From Planctomycetota bacterium (GTDB taxonomy: Bacteria > Planctomycetota > JAJSAM01), in assembly GCA_024274785.1 (NCBI GenBank), contig JAJSAM010000033.1:44398-108397 (forward strand): a stretch of DNA of 64,000 nt. The letters are read 5' to 3'. The position numbers and the translations under genes are program-made. Below the pieces are notes generated by a model that worked only from the letters and a program-made list of their open reading frames with translations, was not told the DNA's origin and did not search any database. This document shows, piece after piece, positions 9,901 to 18,618 of the stretch. Each line of letters begins with the position of its first letter. Positions within the stretch are counted from its first letter, which is position 1.

Positions 9901-12611
9901 TGCACGTCCGCGTCCGGCTTTGCGATGAAGAACGGGCCACCGGTCAGCAGCCGCAGCGGGCCGTCCCTCGTCCCGGTCATACCGGTGAAGGACTCCACCT
10001 GCTGCCGAAGATCGAGCACCTCGCGGTAGGCCCGGAGATAGCGGAGTTCTTTCGCCGCCAACCGCAGGATGACCGGCTTGGTGTGGTCATCAGCGCCCGA
10101 GTACAGGTCGAACCTGGCGCCAGTGAAACTCGCCCGGAGCTCCTGCCAGACGATGTAGGCCCGATCCGCGGCCTTGTACTCCTCGGAGAACATCTTCGCC
10201 CGGACCAGCTCCTCCAACTCGAGAGCCGACAGGGTCTGGTCCAGCTTGAACATGGCCTCGAGCAGGTTTCCGGAGAGCAGTCCCTCCTCGGCCTGTTTGC
10301 GTTCTTCCAGGCGATTGATCGTCTCCTTCGCCCACCACTTCTTCACCTGAAGCCAGCGCTTCTCCCACTTGCCGTCGATGAACGGCCGGAGCCTCGGTCC
10401 GATGTCCTTGCGCTTCAGCATTTCATTGAACGCGACCAGGACCGGGTCGCTCCTGGCGATCGTCAGGCGCAGTACCGTCTCGACCGGAACAGAGCCGAGC
10501 GCCACGCCGGTGTCCTCGAGGAGGAAGTCGGAGCGCGTGAGGATGGTGTCCCTGAAGGTCGTCCGTTCGAACTGCCAGCGGCCGAGCTTGATGTCCTCGA
10601 AGGTGTCCACCCCGAGGAGCTTGAACTTCGCCTGCTCGTAGAGTGCGGCGAGGATCGCATCCAGTTCGGACTGCCAGTGGTAGTCCACCGCCATCAGGGT
10701 GAGCTTCCCCGAGTAGCTGGCCGCCGCCCAATAGACGCCGAGCGATGGACAGATGCGACAGATGACCTCCCACGTGGCGAGCAGGACTTCACCCTTGACG
10801 ACGTTCTCGAGGAACGGAACCCGGAAGCGGACGATCTCCGTGGCGAGCGCCGGCATGCCGCCGCTGCGGAAGGCGTCCCAGTAGGCGAGGGCTTCCTCCA
10901 CGCCGCCCCACTTGTCGATGAGCGCGGAGGCCGCCCGAGATTTACGGTTGGCCTTCAGGTCCGCGTCGAGGAAGGCGTTCAACTGGCCGACCCGGGTGCG
11001 GCAGCGGTTGGCGAAGGCCAGGAGGATGGTCGTCTTCGAAAGCTCCGGCCGCTCCTGACGGATCCGGCCGGACAAGACCGCGTCGATGTCCTGCGCCAGC
11101 TTCTGAAGCTCCGGGTCCCTCGCCAGTTCGCCGCTGTCGTCCAGTTGCTTCGCGGCCTCGAGGGCGTCCCGGGCAGCCTCGGGGTCCTTTGTCGCGATGT
11201 GGTTCAGGGTGAGGATCGCCACCCGCCGCATGAAGCGATTGCCCTTCGAACTGACGAGAAAGTCCACCAGTTCGACCTGCAGGGCCTTGTTCTTTTGCAG
11301 TGGTTCGACGTAACCGCGGATGCCGGTAAGCCGCGACCCCAGCGTCTTCACTTTCTTGTACCGGCCTTCGTTCGCCTCGGTCGCCGCCACCACCCGCTTG
11401 CGGCTGTCGTCGTAGAGCGCCTTCAGACGCGCGGCCTCCTTCGGATTCCCGTTCTTCTCCGCGACCAGGATAGCCTGCTTCACCTTCGCCATCTCGGTCT
11501 GCATGTTCACGAGTTCGATGTCGGTCAGCGCCGCGAAGACCTTGCCTACCGCGTCCTGGAAATTCGCGACGTTTTCCGGGGTGAGGTTCAGATCCTCGGG
11601 GGTGAAACTCGCCACGTCGTCCCGCAAGCCGTCGATGAGCGCCCGGAACTCCTTCGGGGGCAGGTCGACCCCCGCGGCCTTCAGGGACTTGCCGAGTTCG
11701 GCGTCGTCGATCTTGACCGCGAGCAGCGCCTTCTGCAGCCCCTTGGCGGTGCTGCGGAGGACATCCGGCTCGACGAAGAGCTGGTAGGCATCCTTCGTCA
11801 GCCCCTTCTCCGCCTTCTTCATGTGGTCCTGCAACTCGACGAAGCGCCTGGCCGCCTGGCCATCCTCCATCTCGATGCAGAGGTAAGTCTCCTTGGAGGC
11901 CGCGCCTTCGTGGAGCTTGACGAGCTTCTCGTTCGGCGTCAGGTTCTTCGTTTCACCCATGCGGTGCAGGGTCACGTCGAGCAGGTTCTCCGTCATGTAG
12001 CTCGGGCCGAGATCGATCTGCGCCGACGCCATCACCTGCTTGATCTTCTCGTGGAAGGCCTCCACGAGTTCCGGGGAACCCTGCATGTCGATGTCGCTGA
12101 TGATGCCGAGCCACTTGGCGCTGTTCGGCTTCGTTCCGGTGGCGATGACGATCGGCATCTTCGGCTTCCGGCCGGCCCGCTTCGCCTCGTAGTTCACCTT
12201 CTCCTTGAGATAGAGGGCGATCGGGGCGACGTACCGTTGCCCGTAGGTCAGGCTGTACTTCCTGATCTTCCCGCGGAGGTCGGCCCGGGCGACCTTCTTC
12301 TGTTCGGGCGTCATGTTGGGGTCGCGGCGGATCTGGTCACGCCGCCCCCGCCAGAACTGCTCGAAGCGCTTCCTGCTCTTCAGGTAGTTCTTCACGACGG
12401 CCTGGCACTCGACGTCGGTCGTCGGCGTCTTCCCCACCTGCCCGCCGGTGGGCCACCCTTCCGCGGAGAGCTGGGCGGCGTTCTGCTTGAGATGGGCCTG
12501 AAACGCCGCGTCCTGGGCATGCAGCAGCCCCGGAACGAGCACAAACAGCGCAAGGAAGGAGCAAAGCGTGGCGCCGCGAAGGAGCCGTGATGCCGAAAGG
12601 TGCCCGATCAT
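6990..12611 (-). CDS. Giant secreted protein with carboxypeptidase-regulatory-like domains
   Basis: A 1873-residue exported protein. The ATG at 12611 (MIGHLSASRLL) is preceded by GAGG at good spacing and starts a signal peptide ending near LLHAQ. Residues about 40-1060 are charged and mostly helical, with no domain I recognise. From about 1070 to 1630 a series of beta-sandwich modules of the carboxypeptidase regulatory-like type appears (GHVIDDRDGAVPWAVLSLRR; TVVDDAGRAVPGAEVELPG; VRVFDDQGQLIPGAYVSID; VEVRSPSGALYHSGC). A Pro-rich linker and a final domain rich in Ser/Thr close the protein. It lies downstream of a similar 1163-residue protein and may share a surface or adhesive role, but the N-terminal kilo-residue region is unlike its neighbour. 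Confidence 0.8.
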   Translation of the reverse strand: MIGHLSASRLLRGATLCSFLALFVLVPGLLHAQDAAFQAHLKQNAAQLSAEGWPTGGQVGKTPTTDVECQAVVKNYLKSRKRFEQFWRGRRDQIRRDPNMTPEQKKVARADLRGKIRKYSLTYGQRYVAPIALYLKEKVNYEAKRAGRKPKMPIVIATGTKPNSAKWLGIISDIDMQGSPELVEAFHEKIKQVMASAQIDLGPSYMTENLLDVTLHRMGETKNLTPNEKLVKLHEGAASKETYLCIEMEDGQAARRFVELQDHMKKAEKGLTKDAYQLFVEPDVLRSTAKGLQKALLAVKIDDAELGKSLKAAGVDLPPKEFRALIDGLRDDVASFTPEDLNLTPENVANFQDAVGKVFAALTDIELVNMQTEMAKVKQAILVAEKNGNPKEAARLKALYDDSRKRVVAATEANEGRYKKVKTLGSRLTGIRGYVEPLQKNKALQVELVDFLVSSKGNRFMRRVAILTLNHIATKDPEAARDALEAAKQLDDSGELARDPELQKLAQDIDAVLSGRIRQERPELSKTTILLAFANRCRTRVGQLNAFLDADLKANRKSRAASALIDKWGGVEEALAYWDAFRSGGMPALATEIVRFRVPFLENVVKGEVLLATWEVICRICPSLGVYWAAASYSGKLTLMAVDYHWQSELDAILAALYEQAKFKLLGVDTFEDIKLGRWQFERTTFRDTILTRSDFLLEDTGVALGSVPVETVLRLTIARSDPVLVAFNEMLKRKDIGPRLRPFIDGKWEKRWLQVKKWWAKETINRLEERKQAEEGLLSGNLLEAMFKLDQTLSALELEELVRAKMFSEEYKAADRAYIVWQELRASFTGARFDLYSGADDHTKPVILRLAAKELRYLRAYREVLDLRQQVESFTGMTGTRDGPLRLLTGGPFFIAKPDADVQAARSFLLRVQQATPGIEARLLGIKGKFVEDAALDTGYDRRMRADLVRELAWEQGWGVAHRTLAAHYQPDDWDVVRDYYSVLFNHESWKLLFLGMVDQAVAEVRRLARQYLLSQTTSRMRRQHLKRIEGLYAKFTAHYAGEVAGRVRVLVRRQDGQTRTNQPIAGAGVTWVATGQGARESAPGTYDFSGLPPGYVRILVVAEGFSAPDGNPAGTVEVTLPELVTGPMPTATVYLVADDLAVRGHVIDDRDGAVPWAVLSLRRQGGPWAAQRAAVNVSGTFIFVPVLPANYLLAANARGFLPVADIPIKVDLPTRAGGGPTPFTIQFEPILTTVGITVVDDAGRAVPGAEVELPGQAALSDGRGRVVFGEVRPSRDAFLIVRKKGYASVRQKMVILPERAPSRIEQRIELIGGVELTVRVHDVETNTPIDAATVAVSYEGEVASAATDKEGLATFKNLRPGFVYLTVSGKGFLPRDNVEVLLRDDLGKKPEFVSIGVEMGMKVNVRVFDDQGQLIPGAYVSIDDGLDRFAPTGTSVLVPVKAGPHLIRAKARGFNEVTVDYNAVPTKRTEETIAISLHPGISLSVEVRSPSGALYHSGCMIRLIRNGQIAATARGPVNTFAGLEPGQYMVGAVAPGESMSVAGPVMLTEVPNAATLVVTLGITTSLRVMVKAAPGSPYPLPAEVTVRLVGQGREMVGIGSRVQFDNLVSGSYGARASAPGFKPGGRAVMLSPRALGQIFGTTIVLEPSRAAPPSPPPPPPQGASILDEIIRSQLIVFSLDVPVWMQWSSTTEGAGTSDTVESFSAGLSGTVSWIGRTFTLLYVERQNETGSIYDERTELKGTLSPDGRTIVDLTFTMSVRGSRTTWQTFREIPGEPKIEPELDTERTWRMQQRVVMRNLSLTGGGNSTFAFDLKGAPIMKALISASSSAHDQTKSHSGFSSDQQSSRSITGLRWPGHEDSAKLKLLFGNQR

Positions 12612-12637
12612 GTGTGTCCTCAAAGAAGGTGTCGGGG

Positions 12638-12653
12638 AAGTCTACCCCACTCA
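12638..12653. repeat. 16-bp direct repeat, left copy
   Basis: AAGTCTACCCCACTCA is found here and again, identical, at 13378-13393. The pair brackets about 725 bp that contain no intact gene but do contain an ATP-grasp relic. This copy lies just upstream of the start of the 1873-residue gene. Confidence 0.8.
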
Positions 12654-13377
12654 ACTCATCGGCAAGGGGAAGCCGATCTCTCAGCGTTCGATTTCTCTCT
12701 TGAGGGATCCCGGTTCGCGGGCCCCATGCAGCAGCCCTCGAATCCCGAAGTTATTCTTGCGCGAGCCCTGAGTGCGCACGATGACCGAAAGAAGAACCGC
12801 ACCGTCTGGTTCGAAGAGTACTTGCGGCTCCTCCGCAAGGGCTCCCAGTCTCCGGTGTGATACTGGGCGGCAGAATCATTCCACCGGACTCTGAACATTC
12901 GACCCGGAGCAATATCGTGCTCGATCGGGCGTCATGCTTCGCCTGATCCTGCCTCTGAATAGCGCAAGCCTCAGCCGGATTCCGGGCGCCAGCCCTGTTG
13001 GCGGTCCGCCCCCGGATCACGTGGCGCCGCATGCCAAAGATGAGTTGCTGTCACGAATTCCCGCCTACCTGAAGCGGCGGGCGAGGTTCAGACCGTAAGC
13101 GGCGTAGTGGTCGCGCGTGCTGAGGCGCCACTGGTCGCTCAGCCACTGATTGAAGACCGGGCAGGCGTGGCGACGCCCCGCGCAGCCGCATACTCGCGCA
13201 CCGCGTACTTGTCCTGGAGGGTGACCCACAGTCCGCGGTGATCGAAGCGCATTCTCCACCGCACCTTGGCGGCAAAATCCACTCCTGGACGCGGAAGCAC
13301 GAACCACGCCACCGGTACTTCACCTCCCACCCGAATTCCGCGGCCCCCGACTCGCTTCCAGTCGGGTCATTCGTTGC
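12654..13377. other. Gene-poor stretch between direct repeats
   Basis: About 720 bp lying between two minus-strand genes. The only coding-like signal is the ATP-grasp relic at 13065-13330. A 44-codon plus-strand frame from the ATG at 12726 (MQQPSNPEVILARAL) has no convincing ribosome binding site and no family. The promoter of the 1873-residue gene should lie near the left end, but I see no clear -35/-10 pair. Confidence 0.5.
13065..13330 (-). pseudogene. TupA-like ATP-grasp protein remnant, frameshifted
   Basis: On the minus strand a 63-codon frame from 13330 reads like the front part of a TupA-type ATP-grasp protein: FAAKVRWRMRFDHRGLW, then LQDKYAVREYAAARGV, matching the family pattern K-x-x-W-R-M-x-x-D-R-R...x-D-K-x-A-V-R-x-Y-V-A. 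The frame then breaks. In the next phase a tail reading NQWLSDQWRLSTRDHYAAYG continues to a stop at 13065. The nucleotide-binding core of the family is absent. ATP-grasp TupA genes usually sit in polysaccharide clusters; no such cluster is present. The family call rests on pattern recognition and is moderate. Confidence 0.4.
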
Positions 13378-13393
13378 AAGTCTACCCCACTCA
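13378..13393. repeat. 16-bp direct repeat, right copy
   Basis: Second identical copy of AAGTCTACCCCACTCA, 20 bp past the stop codon of the 1163-residue minus-strand gene. Together with the copy at 12638 it suggests either a duplication of the region after that stop codon or an insertion scar. Confidence 0.8.
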
Positions 13394-13413
13394 CCTCACC
13401 GGGTCGATGAGGA

Positions 13414-16400
13414 CTACTTGACTTCAATCGCGAGGTCCGTCGTGCCTCCCACGGCGATGCGGGCCGAGCCGACGCCTACGCGCCCGTCCGGGGCGGTGGC
13501 GGTTACCCGATACGTGCCGGCCGGGAGGTGTTCGCGGGTGTGGCTGCCGTCCTCGCCGGTCTTGCGAGACGGCGCGCCGGTCATCATGCCTTCCTGGGTC
13601 AAGTGGTGGGCGACCTCGATGCCTGCCTCGTCGAAAGTGCGGATCACCGCGCCGGCCACGGGGCCACCGGCCGCGGTGACCACGATCGAAAACGTTCCGC
13701 CGGTGTCCACGGCGATCTCGACATCCATCTCCCCCTGGACGTCGATCACCTTCATCGCCGACGCGAGCCCCTTCGGCTGGGCCAGGATCCGCCAGGTGCC
13801 GCGCGGAAGGTTCAGGATTGCAGTACCGGTGGTGTCCGACTCCGGCAGGTTGTCCTCCATCACCAGGAGGCGGCGGCCCTTTCCGTCGAAGATCAGGATC
13901 GGTGAACCCGCCACCGCCTCGCCCTCGGCGTCGGTGACCCGGACCGTAACGGCAAACCCGGGCGTAAGGACGACCCGGAGCGGCTGCCCCGGCTTGTCGC
14001 TGATAACCAGGTCGTCGATCACCGCGGGGGCCAGATCGGGGGCGAAGACCTGCAGCAGCACCGGCCCCTTGGCCGCCGTATCGATCTCGAACACGCCGTC
14101 TTCGCCGGAAGTGAACTGGCCCTTCATCAAGCCGAGGATGTCGAAGAGCGAGGTGGCCGGCACCGCCGACCGCACCGGGTCGGTGAGCATCAGCTTCGCC
14201 CCCACCACAACAGCCCCGGTGTCGCCACGAACGACCGTGCCGGCGAACACACCATCGGGAAGATCAAGGTCCTGTTCGAGCACGCCGCCCTCTTCGGAGA
14301 CCTCGAGCCCCATGCTGGTCCCCATGTCGCCGCCCATCGACCCGGAGAAGATGCGGTAGGCACCCGGTTCCAGGTCGGCCACGTCGAAGTCGCCTTCCTT
14401 GCCCGTGGTGACCATTCTGAAACTGGACATGAGTTCGGCCATCCCGCCTTCGATATCCGCTTTCATGAAGATGAGCATGCGCCCCGCCGCCGGACGACCG
14501 TGATCGAGCAGGCGTCCCTTCAGCCGGGTCTTCTTCGCGGACGCGGCGCCGCCGAACGTAACGAAGACCTCCCGGCCCTCCACGACGACGACCGACTGGG
14601 TGTTCGCACCGAAGCCGAAGCCTCCGCCGCCACCCGTCTGCATCTTCATGAGCATGAGCGTCTGCGGGCCCGCGGGTACGTTCTCGATGACGAACTCGCC
14701 GTTGGCATCCGTCGTCGTCATGTTCCCGAACATGTTCGAGCCGGAGCCGCTCATGACCATCTGCCCGGACATCGGTTCGCCGTGCTCGTCGAGCACCACA
14801 CCGCGGATCGTACCGCCCATGAAGAGTTCGATGCGGACTTCGCCGCTGTACGGAACCGGCACTCCCTCGAGGGTGGAATCCGCGAAATCGCCGGCGGACG
14901 CTTCGAGGTCGTAGATCCCCTTCACCAGACCCTTCAGCGTGAACCGTCCTTCCGGATCGCACGTTGCCGAGCGACCGACGGGCCCGTCCGCGGAGACTGT
15001 TGCGCCTGAGATGAAGCTGCCATCACTTGCGGCGACGACGACACCGGAGAGGGTCTCGCCGCGCCGCAGACTGATCGCAACGCCGGTGGTCGGGCTACCC
15101 GACTGGACCGTAACCCCCGCGTGATCCTCCGGCAGGTGCTCGTCGGAACTTACGGAGACGGTCAGGTCGCCGGGGCTCACGGATCCCAGGTTGAACCGTC
15201 CCTCTTCGCCGGTGGTCGTACTCCCGCTGGTACTGTCGCTCGCCCGGACCATGGCCCCCGAAACCGGCTCGCCCGTTTCACCGTCGATCACCCGACCGGA
15301 GATCGAACCGGTCAGCTCGAGAGTGACCACCAGATCGCTCTTGCCGGGCTTGATACCGTTGACGAACTTCTTCGAATAGCCGGCCTTTTCGACTGTCAGG
15401 TGGACCGTCCCCTCGCCCAGGCCAAACATCGTGAAGACGCCGTCCTCCGTCGTCTCCGCCTTGCCGCTCCAGTCTCCGATGAGCATCTGTTGCTTGATGT
15501 TGGCGGTGTCCGGGGGAGACACCTCCGCGATGGCGCTGATCTTCACGCCCAGGAGGGGCATCCCTTTGCCATCCACAACCTTGCCGCTGATGGCCAGGCC
15601 GGGGTCGAGGACGACCTCGATGATCGTCGTCTCCGGAACCTGGACGGCGATCTGCTTCCTGATGAATGGCCGGTAGCCGTCCGCGATGAGGGAAAGCAGG
15701 TAAGTACCGGTTTCCAGACCGGGGACGCGGTACTGGCCATCCTCATCCGAACCGGGGTGGTCGTCCTCCCCCGTCCCCATCATCACCAGATCGGCCATGT
15801 CGAACTCAAGACTCTCCTCTATGGCCACCGCCCGGGCGCCGGCGATCGGCTGTCCGTCAGGCCCCACCACGCGGCCGGCGATGACCCCGCCGGGGCGAAG
15901 CCGGACATCGGGAGCGATCACCCGCTCGCCCAGCCGATAGCGAATGCCCTCGGGGGTCTCCTCGAGGTACTCCACGTGCCGGATCGAGAGTCCGACTTTG
16001 CCTTCGCGGGGTGCCTCGAGGAAGTACCGGCCACCCTCGTCCGTCGTGTCGAAGGTCATGCTCATCAGGTTCGTGATGACCCGAACCCGGGCGCCGGCGA
16101 GCGGCTCGCCCCCGGGATCGAATACCCGGCCGGTGAGCCCGGTCTGGCCCTTGATGACCAGCGGCTCCTCGAGCAACCATTCTTCATCGCGCGTAAGGTC
16201 AAGATCGAGAGTCGCGCTCTCGTAGCCGTTCGCCCTGGCGAGAACCCGGACCTCGGCACCGGTGCCGACATCCGGGAGGACGAAGCCGCCTTCCACGTCG
16301 GTCAGCGTGGAAGCGAGACCGGCGGTGACCACCACGCCGGGCACGGTAGCCCCCTGGTCGTCCTGGACCAACCCGCGAATGGTGCAGGCCGGCGTGAGCT

Positions 16401-16905
16401 TCAAGACCAGGTCGCGGGTGCCTCGCCTCACGTCCGCTTCCATGACGCTGCCGAATCCGGCGCGGTCGGCGCGGACCGCAAAGGGCCCCGCCTCGCTGGT
16501 GGTGAAGACGAAGGCGCCGTCTTCACCCGCGGTCACCAGGCCCACCCGCGCCGTGCCGCCTCCACCTTCGAAGGAGACGGAGGATGACATTCCGCCGCTC
16601 CCCATCCGCAGGTTGAAGTTCCGCGAGACAGGCTCATCGCCCCGATCAACGGAGAGGGTGACCATCGCCCCGACCACCGGCTGACCGGCCGGATCGACGA
16701 CGCGGCCGGCCACCTCTCCAGTGGTGATCGCCGGGCGGTCGCGAAGCGGCGGCGGTTCGCCGATCTCCTCCTCGTCGGGCTTCGTCACCGGCCCGCCGTC
16801 ACCGGAACCGATCCCGGTGGGCGAACTCTGCATGGTGACGACCGCGGCGAGAACGGCCAAACCGGCAAGGGCCAGCACTGAGAGGAGAAGCATGTTCCGG
16901 GACAT
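13414..16905 (-). CDS. Secreted multi-domain protein of tandem carboxypeptidase-regulatory-like repeats
   Basis: A 1163-residue protein built almost wholly of about a dozen transthyretin-like beta-sandwich modules. The ATG at 16905 (MSRNMLLLSVLALAG) follows AAAGGA and begins an N-terminal signal or anchor helix. Each module carries the family pattern G-x-V-x-D-x-x-G-x-P-x-x-G-A-x-V, for example GRVVDPAGQPVVGAMVTLS, GRVFDPGGEPLAGARVRV, GRVVGPDGQPIAGARAVAI, GKVVDGKGMPLLGVKISA and GRVIDGETGEPVSGAMVRA. Such arrays form elongated surface stalks or scaffolds in other bacteria. No catalytic domain is seen. It precedes the 1873-residue protein on the same strand, but 800 bp and a decayed stretch separate them. 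Confidence 0.85.
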   Translation of the reverse strand: MSRNMLLLSVLALAGLAVLAAVVTMQSSPTGIGSGDGGPVTKPDEEEIGEPPPLRDRPAITTGEVAGRVVDPAGQPVVGAMVTLSVDRGDEPVSRNFNLRMGSGGMSSSVSFEGGGGTARVGLVTAGEDGAFVFTTSEAGPFAVRADRAGFGSVMEADVRRGTRDLVLKLTPACTIRGLVQDDQGATVPGVVVTAGLASTLTDVEGGFVLPDVGTGAEVRVLARANGYESATLDLDLTRDEEWLLEEPLVIKGQTGLTGRVFDPGGEPLAGARVRVITNLMSMTFDTTDEGGRYFLEAPREGKVGLSIRHVEYLEETPEGIRYRLGERVIAPDVRLRPGGVIAGRVVGPDGQPIAGARAVAIEESLEFDMADLVMMGTGEDDHPGSDEDGQYRVPGLETGTYLLSLIADGYRPFIRKQIAVQVPETTIIEVVLDPGLAISGKVVDGKGMPLLGVKISAIAEVSPPDTANIKQQMLIGDWSGKAETTEDGVFTMFGLGEGTVHLTVEKAGYSKKFVNGIKPGKSDLVVTLELTGSISGRVIDGETGEPVSGAMVRASDSTSGSTTTGEEGRFNLGSVSPGDLTVSVSSDEHLPEDHAGVTVQSGSPTTGVAISLRRGETLSGVVVAASDGSFISGATVSADGPVGRSATCDPEGRFTLKGLVKGIYDLEASAGDFADSTLEGVPVPYSGEVRIELFMGGTIRGVVLDEHGEPMSGQMVMSGSGSNMFGNMTTTDANGEFVIENVPAGPQTLMLMKMQTGGGGGFGFGANTQSVVVVEGREVFVTFGGAASAKKTRLKGRLLDHGRPAAGRMLIFMKADIEGGMAELMSSFRMVTTGKEGDFDVADLEPGAYRIFSGSMGGDMGTSMGLEVSEEGGVLEQDLDLPDGVFAGTVVRGDTGAVVVGAKLMLTDPVRSAVPATSLFDILGLMKGQFTSGEDGVFEIDTAAKGPVLLQVFAPDLAPAVIDDLVISDKPGQPLRVVLTPGFAVTVRVTDAEGEAVAGSPILIFDGKGRRLLVMEDNLPESDTTGTAILNLPRGTWRILAQPKGLASAMKVIDVQGEMDVEIAVDTGGTFSIVVTAAGGPVAGAVIRTFDEAGIEVAHHLTQEGMMTGAPSRKTGEDGSHTREHLPAGTYRVTATAPDGRVGVGSARIAVGGTTDLAIEVK

Positions 16906-17001
16906 GGGCGCATTCCTTTGACGGGGGGACCCCGGGCCGATCACTCATCTTATTACGAACCGACGGTTCAGAGTTACAGCAGGAAGGCTGTGGAAATTCT
17001 T

Positions 17002-17029
17002 TTGACGGAAAAGCCACTCGCTCTAGATT
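17002..17029 (+). promoter_or_regulatory. Sigma-70-type promoter for tRNA-Gly
   Basis: A -35 element TTGACG (17002-17007) and a -10 element TAGATT (17024-17029) are separated by 16 bp, placing the start of transcription about 15-16 bp before the tRNA. It resembles the vegetative consensus well. Confidence 0.6.
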
Positions 17030-17051
17030 TGTCCGTCCTGCCGAACAATGA

Positions 17052-17126
17052 GCGGGTGTAGCTCAGTGGTAGAGCACAACGTTGCCAACGTTGTTGTCGT
17101 CGGTTCGACTCCGATCACCCGCTCCA
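17052..17126 (+). tRNA. tRNA-Gly (anticodon GCC)
   Basis: A 75-nt cloverleaf. The acceptor stem GCGGGTG pairs with CACCCGC, the D stem GCTC with GAGC, the anticodon stem CAACG with CGTTG around the loop TTGCCAA (anticodon GCC), and the T stem GTCGG with CCGAT around TTCGACT. The discriminator is T and CCA is encoded in the genome. It reads glycine codons GGC/GGT. Confidence 0.95.
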
Positions 17127-17152
17127 CCTCCCTTGGGGTCAGGTCTGACATT

Positions 17153-17174
17153 TGTCCTGAGTCGGACATTTTTT
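17153..17174 (+). terminator. Short hairpin and T-tract after tRNA-Gly
   Basis: TGTCC / GGACA form a five-pair stem around the loop TGAGTC, directly followed by six T. It is placed 26 bp after the tRNA and fits an intrinsic terminator. The 20 bp before it (GGGGTCAGGTCTGACATTT) resemble REP-like sequences linked to Y1 transposases in other bacteria, so it could alternatively be a REP copy. Confidence 0.55.
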
Positions 17175-17215
17175 GCACGCCTCGATTCTCGCTTCGCTCG
17201 AATCTCGCCTGCTGC

Positions 17216-17677
17216 TCAGGAGCGGGGGGAGCCTCGGCGGATTTGCTGGATCACCTGGTCCAGTTGCTGCAGGAACTTGGATCTGTCCCGCTGCGTCAGC
17301 GGCAGCGGGCCTCCGGTGATCTCCCCGGCGCCCCGCAGGTCCTCCATCAGGTCCCGCGTGGCGAGGGCCGAGCCGACGTTGTCCTCCGTGAACGGCTTGC
17401 CCGTCGGGCTGAGCACCCGCGCTCCGGACTTCACACAGCGGCTCGCGAGCGGGATATCGGCAGTGATGACGATGTCGCCCGGCTGCGCGCGTTCCGCGAT
17501 CCAGTCGTCCGCGGCGTCGCTGGCGTCGCCCACGACCTCGAGCCGGATCCCCTGTTGATGAGGCACACGCATCCAGGAATTCGCGACCAGGGTCACTTCG
17601 AGGCGGCATCGCGCGGCCACCCGGTAGATCTCCGGTTTGACCGGGCAGGCATCGGCGTCGACGTAGATGTGCAGCAC
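17216..17677 (-). CDS. yaiI: YaiI/YqxD family (DUF188) protein
   Basis: A 153-residue protein of the UPF0178/DUF188 family. The diagnostic start YVDADACPVK (5-14) is followed by VVGDASDAADDWIAE and VITADIPLA, acidic clusters of a PIN-like nuclease fold. The biochemical role of the family is not settled. Its ATG lies two bases from the RfbA stop, so it is the last gene of the CHAD-ParA-RfbA-YaiI minus-strand series. Length and motifs are normal. Confidence 0.9.
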   Translation of the reverse strand: MLHIYVDADACPVKPEIYRVAARCRLEVTLVANSWMRVPHQQGIRLEVVGDASDAADDWIAERAQPGDIVITADIPLASRCVKSGARVLSPTGKPFTEDNVGSALATRDLMEDLRGAGEITGGPLPLTQRDRSKFLQQLDQVIQQIRRGSPRS

Positions 17678-17679
17678 TC

Positions 17680-18582
17680 TCAGGTGTTCCGATCTGCCAG
17701 CAGTTCCCGGAGATAGGCGCCGTAGTCATTGCGAAGCGGTTCGGCGATGGCGGCCAGTTGCTCGGCATCGATGAAACCCTTCAGGAATGCGACTTCCTCG
17801 ATACAGGCGATCTTGAGTCCCTGCCGATGCTCCACGGTCTGGACGAAGTTGCCGGCCTGCACCAGGGACTCATGCGTGCCGGTGTCGAGCCAGGCGAAAC
17901 CGCGGCCCAGGGGCTCGACACAAAGCCTCCCGCGACGCATGTACTCGGCGTTGACGTCGGTGATCTCCAACTCACCACGGGGCGACGGCGCCAGGCCGGC
18001 GGCGATGTCCACTACCTCGTTGTCGTAGAAGTAGAGCCCGACCACCGCGAGGTTCGACTTCGGATGATCCGGTTTCTCCTCGATGGAGACCGCCCTGCCC
18101 TCGGCGTCCCGCTCCACGATGCCGTAGCGATTGGGGTCCTTTACCTGGTAGGCGAAAATCGTCGCGCCCGAGGCCCGGGAAGAGGCGCGGGCGAGCAGCG
18201 CCTGAAAGCCCTGCCCGTAGAAGATGTTGTCGCCGAGCACCAGGGCGCAGTGATCCTCACCGATGAACTCCCGCCCCAGGATGAACGCCTGCGCCAGGCC
18301 GTCGGGGCTCGGCTGCTCCACGTAGCTGATCGTAAGCCCGATCCGGCGGCCGTCGCCGAGGAGTCGCTGATACCCGGGCAGATCCACCGGAGTGGAGATG
18401 ATCAGAATGTCGCGGATACCCGCCAGCATCAGCGTCGACAGCGGGTAGTAGATCATCGGCTTGTCGTAGACCGGCAGGAGCTGCTTGCTCACCGCGTTCG
18501 TCACCGGGTAGAGGCGGGTGCCGGACCCGCCGGCGAGGATGATCCCCTTCGAACAGACTGATGTCTCGGACATGGGTGGCAT
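17680..18582 (-). CDS. rfbA: Glucose-1-phosphate thymidylyltransferase
   Basis: A 300-residue nucleotidyltransferase that makes dTDP-glucose from glucose-1-phosphate and dTTP, the first step toward dTDP-rhamnose and related sugars for surface polysaccharides. The signature [16 protein letters not shown] is at the N-terminus, followed by [19 protein letters not shown] and the acceptor-site [19 protein letters not shown]. The ATG at 18582 is chosen because GGAGG precedes it at 8 bases; another ATG lies 9 bases inside. The partner genes rfbB, rfbC and rfbD are not adjacent. It sits 36 bp behind the ParA-like gene. Confidence 0.93.
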   Translation of the reverse strand: MPPMSETSVCSKGIILAGGSGTRLYPVTNAVSKQLLPVYDKPMIYYPLSTLMLAGIRDILIISTPVDLPGYQRLLGDGRRIGLTISYVEQPSPDGLAQAFILGREFIGEDHCALVLGDNIFYGQGFQALLARASSRASGATIFAYQVKDPNRYGIVERDAEGRAVSIEEKPDHPKSNLAVVGLYFYDNEVVDIAAGLAPSPRGELEITDVNAEYMRRGRLCVEPLGRGFAWLDTGTHESLVQAGNFVQTVEHRQGLKIACIEEVAFLKGFIDAEQLAAIAEPLRNDYGAYLRELLADRNT

Positions 18583-18618
18583 CGTCCTACCCTCCACGGT
18601 CTTCGGCAAGGTTTCGGT

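Noticed and set aside
9648-12590. 980-codon plus-strand open frame opposite the 1873-residue gene
   Set aside because: Long antisense frames are expected in GC-rich genes. It has no ribosome binding site, no domain and Arg/Leu/Val/His-rich composition, while the other strand has a signal peptide and known modules.
12726-12860. 44-codon plus-strand frame with ATG at 12726
   Set aside because: No convincing ribosome binding site or recognisable similarity, and it lies in a decayed block.
17180-17213. Inverted repeat GATTC...GAATC between the tRNA terminator and the end of yaiI
   Set aside because: The stem is short with internal mismatches and there is no T-tract on the yaiI side; not strong enough to call.
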